From Clostridia bacterium (GTDB lineage Bacteria; Bacillota; Clostridia; Oscillospirales; QAKW01), in NCBI GenBank assembly GCA_017440465.1, contig JAFSHF010000016.1, positions 25,421 to 89,420 of the forward strand: DNA of 64,000 nt, written 5' to 3'. The first letter of the stretch is position 1; the number at the start of each line of letters is the position of its first letter. The notes beneath the pieces were generated by a model. The model ran no database searches, was not told the DNA's origin, and saw only the letters and a program-made list of their open reading frames with translations. Shown here piece by piece: positions 59,865 to 64,000 of this stretch. Made by a program: the position numbers and the translations under genes.

Positions 59865-60608
59865 ATGAACAAATACGGACTTTCAATCAAATGGCTTTCG
59901 GTCTCTTGCTATGAGATCCGTTATGAGGGGCACACGATCGTCACCGACCCTTATGAGACCAACGGCGGGGTAGAGGCTTGCGATATGGTCTGCCTCAGCC
60001 ATTGTCATTGGGATCATTTGGAGGATCTTCCTCAGGTGGCCGAAAAATTTGAGCCGATGATCCTTTGCGGCGATAAGACCGCCTACGGTCTGGCGGAATG
60101 GCTGGACCGCGATCCTGCCGCGATCTATCCGATGTACCCCGATAACGAATTGGACTTCGGCTGGGTCAAGGTGAAGGCGATCTATGGGCGGCACAAGGGC
60201 GGCAAAGGAACCTTTTCCGGCCTTCGCGAGCGGTTGAACAATAACCCCGGCTGCCAAAAGGATCCCGGGATGGCGGCGATTCAGTTGATGGGGAGTATGG
60301 AATACCGCAACTTCCTGCTGACCTTCTCCAACGGCACCAAACTTTTGATCTGGGGCGGGGACCCCACCGTGGATCAGAAAAATCTCTGCGCCGCATTGGG
60401 GGCGGATATCGCTATCATCCAGCGTTCCAAGGACGAAGCCAAGGCAGAATTTGCCGCCGCGCTGGGCTGCAAGATCCTGCTGCCCCATCATCAGCATTTC
60501 CGCAAGGATGATACCGAGCTCCTTGCGGCAATGAAGGAGCAATTTTTGGCAAAGGCTCCCGATGCGCAATTTATTGATCCCGCTCGGGGCGCGTGGTTTG
60601 AGGTATAA
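59865..60608 (+). CDS. Metallo-beta-lactamase-fold hydrolase, UlaG/YtkL-like
   Basis: A 247-residue MBL-fold protein. The zinc motif SHCHWDHLED (about residues 45-54, HxHxDH) is followed by IYGRHKGGKGT (His about 107) and HHQHFRKDD near 210. It resembles the L-ascorbate-6-P lactonase-like branch (UlaG, YtkL), whose Firmicute members mostly have no known substrate. No signal peptide. The DEAD helicase gene starts two bases after its stop, so they are co-transcribed. Confidence 0.82.
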   Translation: MNKYGLSIKWLSVSCYEIRYEGHTIVTDPYETNGGVEACDMVCLSHCHWDHLEDLPQVAEKFEPMILCGDKTAYGLAEWLDRDPAAIYPMYPDNELDFGWVKVKAIYGRHKGGKGTFSGLRERLNNNPGCQKDPGMAAIQLMGSMEYRNFLLTFSNGTKLLIWGGDPTVDQKNLCAALGADIAIIQRSKDEAKAEFAAALGCKILLPHHQHFRKDDTELLAAMKEQFLAKAPDAQFIDPARGAWFEV

Positions 60609-60610
60609 AA

Positions 60611-61813
60611 ATGGACTCGATTTTGTTTAAAGATTTAGGACTTTCGGAGCAGATGCTCAAGGCACTGGACGAAAAGGGCTATGCCTATCCCACCACAGTG
60701 CAGAAGTTGGCGATCCCCGAATTTATGCAATGGAAGGACGTGGTCGCCAAGGCGCCCACCGGTACCGGCAAGACCTTTGCCTTCGGCATCCCGATGATCG
60801 AGCATATCGATGCGGACTGCGCTGAAATTCAAGGCTTGATTTTAGCCCCTACCCGCGAGCTTGCGATGCAGATCGGGGAGGAACTGCGGGGGCTTTTGAC
60901 CTTCTATCAAGGCATCCGCGTGGCGGTGCTTTATGGCGGCGCGGGGATGGAAGGGCAGATCCGCCAGCTGGAGAAAAAACCGCAGATCATTGTGGCGACC
61001 CCCGGTCGATTGATGGACCACCATAAGCGCCGCAATTTGAAGTTTGATAAGATCCAGACCGTCGTCCTGGACGAGGCGGATCGGATGCTGGATATGGGCT
61101 TCTACAAGGATGTGACCCATATCATCGATCTGGTGAAAAACCGCCGCAATTTGGGGCTGTTTTCCGCCACCATCAGCCAGGAAGTGATGAACGTTTCCTG
61201 GAAATATCAGCGGGACGAAGTGGAGATCACCGTCGAGCCCCAAAAGCAGGACCGCCCCGATATCGATCAATTTTCGGTCACCGTCCCTGCCTTTAAAAAG
61301 ATCGAAGCGTCCAAGACCTTGATTCAAGAGGGTCCCTTTGAGCGGATGATCGTCTTTTGCAATACCAAGGTGATGTGCCAACGGTTGACCGACGAACTGC
61401 GCAAGGGCGGAGTGGATTGCGATTGTCTGCACGGCGATATCCCCCAGAGCAAGCGGGAGAAGACGATGCAAAAATACCGCGACGGCAAGCTGAAAGCCTT
61501 GATCGCCACCGATGTGGCCTCCCGCGGCATCGATGTGGACGATGTGGATTGCGTTTTGAACTTCGATATCCCCGAAGAGATGGAATATTATATCCACCGC
61601 ATCGGCAGAACGGGGCGCGCCCAAAAGAAGGGTGTGGTGTTCTCCCTGATCAATAATTTTGCCGAAAAAACCAAGTTGGAAGAAATTAAGAAATACACCA
61701 AATATGAAATGAAAGCGTTGGTCTTGGGGGAGGACGGAGTCCTCGCCGAGGCCCCCGAGGAAGAGCCGCCCGCTCCTGCTCCTGCAGGTCGACGACACCG
61801 CAGAAGAAGATAA
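60611..61813 (+). CDS. DEAD-box ATP-dependent RNA helicase
   Basis: A 400-residue DEAD-box helicase with the minimal two-RecA core. Motifs in order: Q motif YPTTVQKLAIP (about residues 26-36), I APTGTGKT (about 50-57), Ia APTRELAMQ, Ib TPGRLMDH, II VLDEADRMLDMG (about 153-164), III SATIS, and C-terminal IATDVASRGIDVDDV and YIHRIGRTGRA. A short basic tail (RRHRRRR) ends it. Likely role in RNA remodelling or cold/ribosome functions; it lacks the DbpA-type RNA-binding domain of CshA/DeaD. Confidence 0.94.
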   Translation: MDSILFKDLGLSEQMLKALDEKGYAYPTTVQKLAIPEFMQWKDVVAKAPTGTGKTFAFGIPMIEHIDADCAEIQGLILAPTRELAMQIGEELRGLLTFYQGIRVAVLYGGAGMEGQIRQLEKKPQIIVATPGRLMDHHKRRNLKFDKIQTVVLDEADRMLDMGFYKDVTHIIDLVKNRRNLGLFSATISQEVMNVSWKYQRDEVEITVEPQKQDRPDIDQFSVTVPAFKKIEASKTLIQEGPFERMIVFCNTKVMCQRLTDELRKGGVDCDCLHGDIPQSKREKTMQKYRDGKLKALIATDVASRGIDVDDVDCVLNFDIPEEMEYYIHRIGRTGRAQKKGVVFSLINNFAEKTKLEEIKKYTKYEMKALVLGEDGVLAEAPEEEPPAPAPAGRRHRRRR

Positions 61814-61845
61814 AAAAGAGAGATGCGATGCATCTCTCTTTTTTT
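61812..61845 (+). terminator. Terminator after the helicase gene
   Basis: AAGAGAGATGC and GCATCTCTCTT pair around GAT, followed by T; adjoining the stop codon. Confidence 0.9.
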
Positions 61846-61879
61846 GCATATTTTGGAAAAGACTTGCCAAAATAACAGT

Positions 61880-63172
61880 ATGAATGAATTATGGACTCAA
61901 AATGTGGAAATGCCGCGGTTTGCGCCGCTGCGCTATGATCTCAAGACCGATGTTTTGATCATCGGCGGCGGTTTGAGCGGGCTGCTCTGCGCCCATAAAC
62001 TGCAGCAAGCGGGGGTGGATTATGCTTTGATCGAAGCCCGCACCGTCGGTTGCGGAACGTCGGGGCACTCTACCGCCAAAATCACCGCCCAACACGGGCT
62101 TTGCTATCAAAATGCCCTGCAAAAGTTCGGGGCGGAAAAGGCGCAGATGTTGCTGATGGCAAACCTTAATGCATTGGAGCAATATCGCGACCTTGCCCAA
62201 GAGCTGGAGTTTGACTTTGAAGAAAAGGATAATTATATCTATTCCTCCGACCCGCAGAAATTGGAGCAGGAAATGAACGCACTGCAGACCATCGGGTATT
62301 CTGCCGACTTGGTGCGGCATCTGCCGCTGCCCATCGAGGCGGCGGGGGCGGTGCGGTTTTCAAGGCAGGCGCAATGCCACCCGATGAAATTGATGGCGGG
62401 GCTGGCAAAGGGGCTGCATATTTATGAAAAGACCCCTGCCCGCTCCTTCCATGGGATGGATGTCATCACCGATGGGGGCAATATTGCCGCCCAAAAAATT
62501 ATTTTTGCGTCCCATTTTCCGCTCTTAAATGCCTGCGGCGGCTATTTTATCAAGCTCTATCAGCACCGCTCCTATGTCTCCGCGTGGGAGAGGGCACCCT
62601 TGCCCGATGGGATGTATATGGGAGATACCTCCGATGCCATCTCCTTTCGCAGTTACGGCGATCTGCTGATTTTAGGCGGCGGCGCCCACCGCACCGGAAA
62701 GCAAGGGGGCGGCTGGCAAGCCATCCGCCGATTTGCCCGCGAACAGTATCCCGATGCGCAGGAACGGTACCGCTGGGCGGCGCAGGATTGCATGAGTCTG
62801 GACGGCGCGCCCTATATCGGCCATTATGCCAAGGGCAAGCGGGATCTTTATGTGGCGACCGGCTATAATAAATGGGGGTTCACAAGTTCGATGGTCGCCG
62901 CCGACCAGATCACCAAAATGATCTTGGGGCAGGATACCCCCTGCGCCCCCGCCTTTGAGCCCTCTCGCAGTATCCTGCATCGGCAGTTGGCGGTCAATAT
63001 GGGGGAATCGGTGCTGCATCTCATCAAGCCCACGGTGCCCCGTTGCTCCCATCTGGGTTGCGCGTTGGAATGGAACCGCCGAGAGCATTGCTGGGATTGC
63101 CCCTGCCACGGCTCCCGCTTCACCGCCGACGGCAAGGTATTGGAATCCCCCGCCACCGAAGACCTGGAATAA
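61880..63172 (+). CDS. FAD-dependent oxidoreductase with C-terminal Rieske [2Fe-2S] domain
   Basis: A 430-residue protein. A DAO-type FAD domain opens with VLIIGGGLSGLLCAHKL (about residues 26-42) and continues through GTSGHSTAKITAQHGL (about 59-74). The C-terminal 45 residues are a compact Rieske domain with CSHLGCALEW and CPCHGSRFTADGKVLESP, giving the Cys-His/Cys-His cluster ligands. This fusion is known from DadA-like/YhfW-type oxidoreductases of Firmicutes; electron donor and acceptor unknown. The ATG at 61880 starts the conserved region but has no obvious Shine-Dalgarno site, so the start or a leaderless transcript is uncertain. Confidence 0.85.
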   Translation: MNELWTQNVEMPRFAPLRYDLKTDVLIIGGGLSGLLCAHKLQQAGVDYALIEARTVGCGTSGHSTAKITAQHGLCYQNALQKFGAEKAQMLLMANLNALEQYRDLAQELEFDFEEKDNYIYSSDPQKLEQEMNALQTIGYSADLVRHLPLPIEAAGAVRFSRQAQCHPMKLMAGLAKGLHIYEKTPARSFHGMDVITDGGNIAAQKIIFASHFPLLNACGGYFIKLYQHRSYVSAWERAPLPDGMYMGDTSDAISFRSYGDLLILGGGAHRTGKQGGGWQAIRRFAREQYPDAQERYRWAAQDCMSLDGAPYIGHYAKGKRDLYVATGYNKWGFTSSMVAADQITKMILGQDTPCAPAFEPSRSILHRQLAVNMGESVLHLIKPTVPRCSHLGCALEWNRREHCWDCPCHGSRFTADGKVLESPATEDLE

Positions 63173-63174
63173 GG

Positions 63175-63346
63175 GACGAAGTTTACCCTTGCGGGTAAGT
63201 GAAGTTATGTCCATAGTGAAGTTCACTTCGTGAGTGAAGTTTCGCCATTGGCGAAGAGAAAACGAACGAAACTTCACTTGATTGAAAAATCAAACTTCAC
63301 TGCGAGTGAAACGAGCAACTGCACTTTTACAACAGTAAAAACTTCA
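63175..63346. repeat. GTGAAG/CTTCAC-punctuated hairpin array, copy 3
   Basis: Direct half: TTTACCC-TTGC-GGGTAA, TTATG-TCC-ATA, TTCAC-TTC-GTGA and TTTCGCC-ATT-GGCGAA separated by GTGAAG. Inverse half: TTGATT-GAAA-AATCAA, TGCGAGTGAAACGAGCA and TTTTAC-AACA-GTAAAA separated by ACTTCAC (once ACTGCAC). Laid out like the copy at 7649 with compensating stem changes. Confidence 0.87.
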
Positions 63347-63384
63347 CAAAAAAACTCCGCAATGCATCGCATTGCGGAGGTTTA
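63347..63384 (-). terminator. gap terminator
   Basis: CTCCGCAATGC and GCATTGCGGAG pair around ATC; T run on the minus strand. Confidence 0.9.
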
Positions 63385-63415
63385 TCACTTATTTACGCCA
63401 ATTTCGCGGCTTTAA

Positions 63416-64000
<585 letters not shown>

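Overview
The window looks like part of a chromosome of an anaerobic, Gram-positive member of the Bacillota, class Clostridia. Support comes from S-layer homology domains, dockerin-type modules, an LCP cell-wall protein, a YlmC/YmxH-type sporulation protein, RNase J, a histidine operon with the HisZ + short HisG arrangement and a YerC-type regulator, and many sigma-A promoters and rho-independent terminators. An uncultured gut or digester lineage near the Oscillospirales is my guess; the sequence alone does not fix the genus. Most of the DNA is ordinary core genome in short operons. The unusual material lies between genes.

Layout. 1-3013: end of a nucleoside-type ABC importer (ATPase plus two permeases). 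3085-5154: FAD protein and left-handed beta-helix protein. 5168-5822: complex satellite-like repeats. 5914-7647: secreted Cys-protease-like protein with SLH domains. 7887-11955 (minus): lipase-like hydrolase, TrmK, Nif3-like protein and a frameshifted RqcH. 12089-16818: TagA-type glycosyltransferase, then ThyX, Tmk, a DUF2156 protein, a DJ-1 protein and a CPBP protease. 16927-18423 (minus): MalQ. 18647-24721: three proteins with endonuclease/exonuclease/phosphatase (EEP) domains, one a lipoprotein, one apparently cytoplasmic, one a 1202-residue secreted beta-helix/dockerin protein. 25164-26846: lipid kinase and Ung, divergent. 27027-32432: a giant secreted beta-helix/dockerin protein. 33135-39530: membrane protein, lipoprotein, MntP, YlmC, YwlG, YitT and an acyl-CoA ligase. 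39638-48084: yerC-hisZGDCBHAF-hisIE-hisK, a complete histidine pathway in one tightly overlapped operon. 48120-53689: RNase J, TmcAL, AckA and LCP protein. 53761-58212: tRNA-Arg, a GH92 glycosidase, BirA-BioY, tRNA-Thr and tRNA-Tyr. 58625-63172: Fic protein, metallo-hydrolase, DEAD helicase, FAD/Rieske oxidoreductase. 63416-64000 (minus): GAPDH, cut by the window edge.

The main discovery is that several intergenic repeat families share one style of evolution: the stems differ almost completely between copies but remain self-complementary, while loops and linkers stay conserved. They are (i) hairpin arrays punctuated by GTGAAG/CTTCAC at 7649, 16819 and 63175; (ii) ~278-bp three-way-junction elements at 12797, 32734 and 56328, with a half-size relative at 35908; (iii) a multi-stem element immediately downstream of tRNA-Arg and of tRNA-Tyr, in both cases behind an inverted repeat that includes the tRNA CCA end; (iv) a second hairpin array at 24782 and a palindromic satellite at 5207. 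I found no transposase for any of them. A second theme is the cluster of secreted EEP and beta-helix/dockerin proteins at 18.6-32.4 kb, which may form a cell-surface phosphoesterase/adhesion system.
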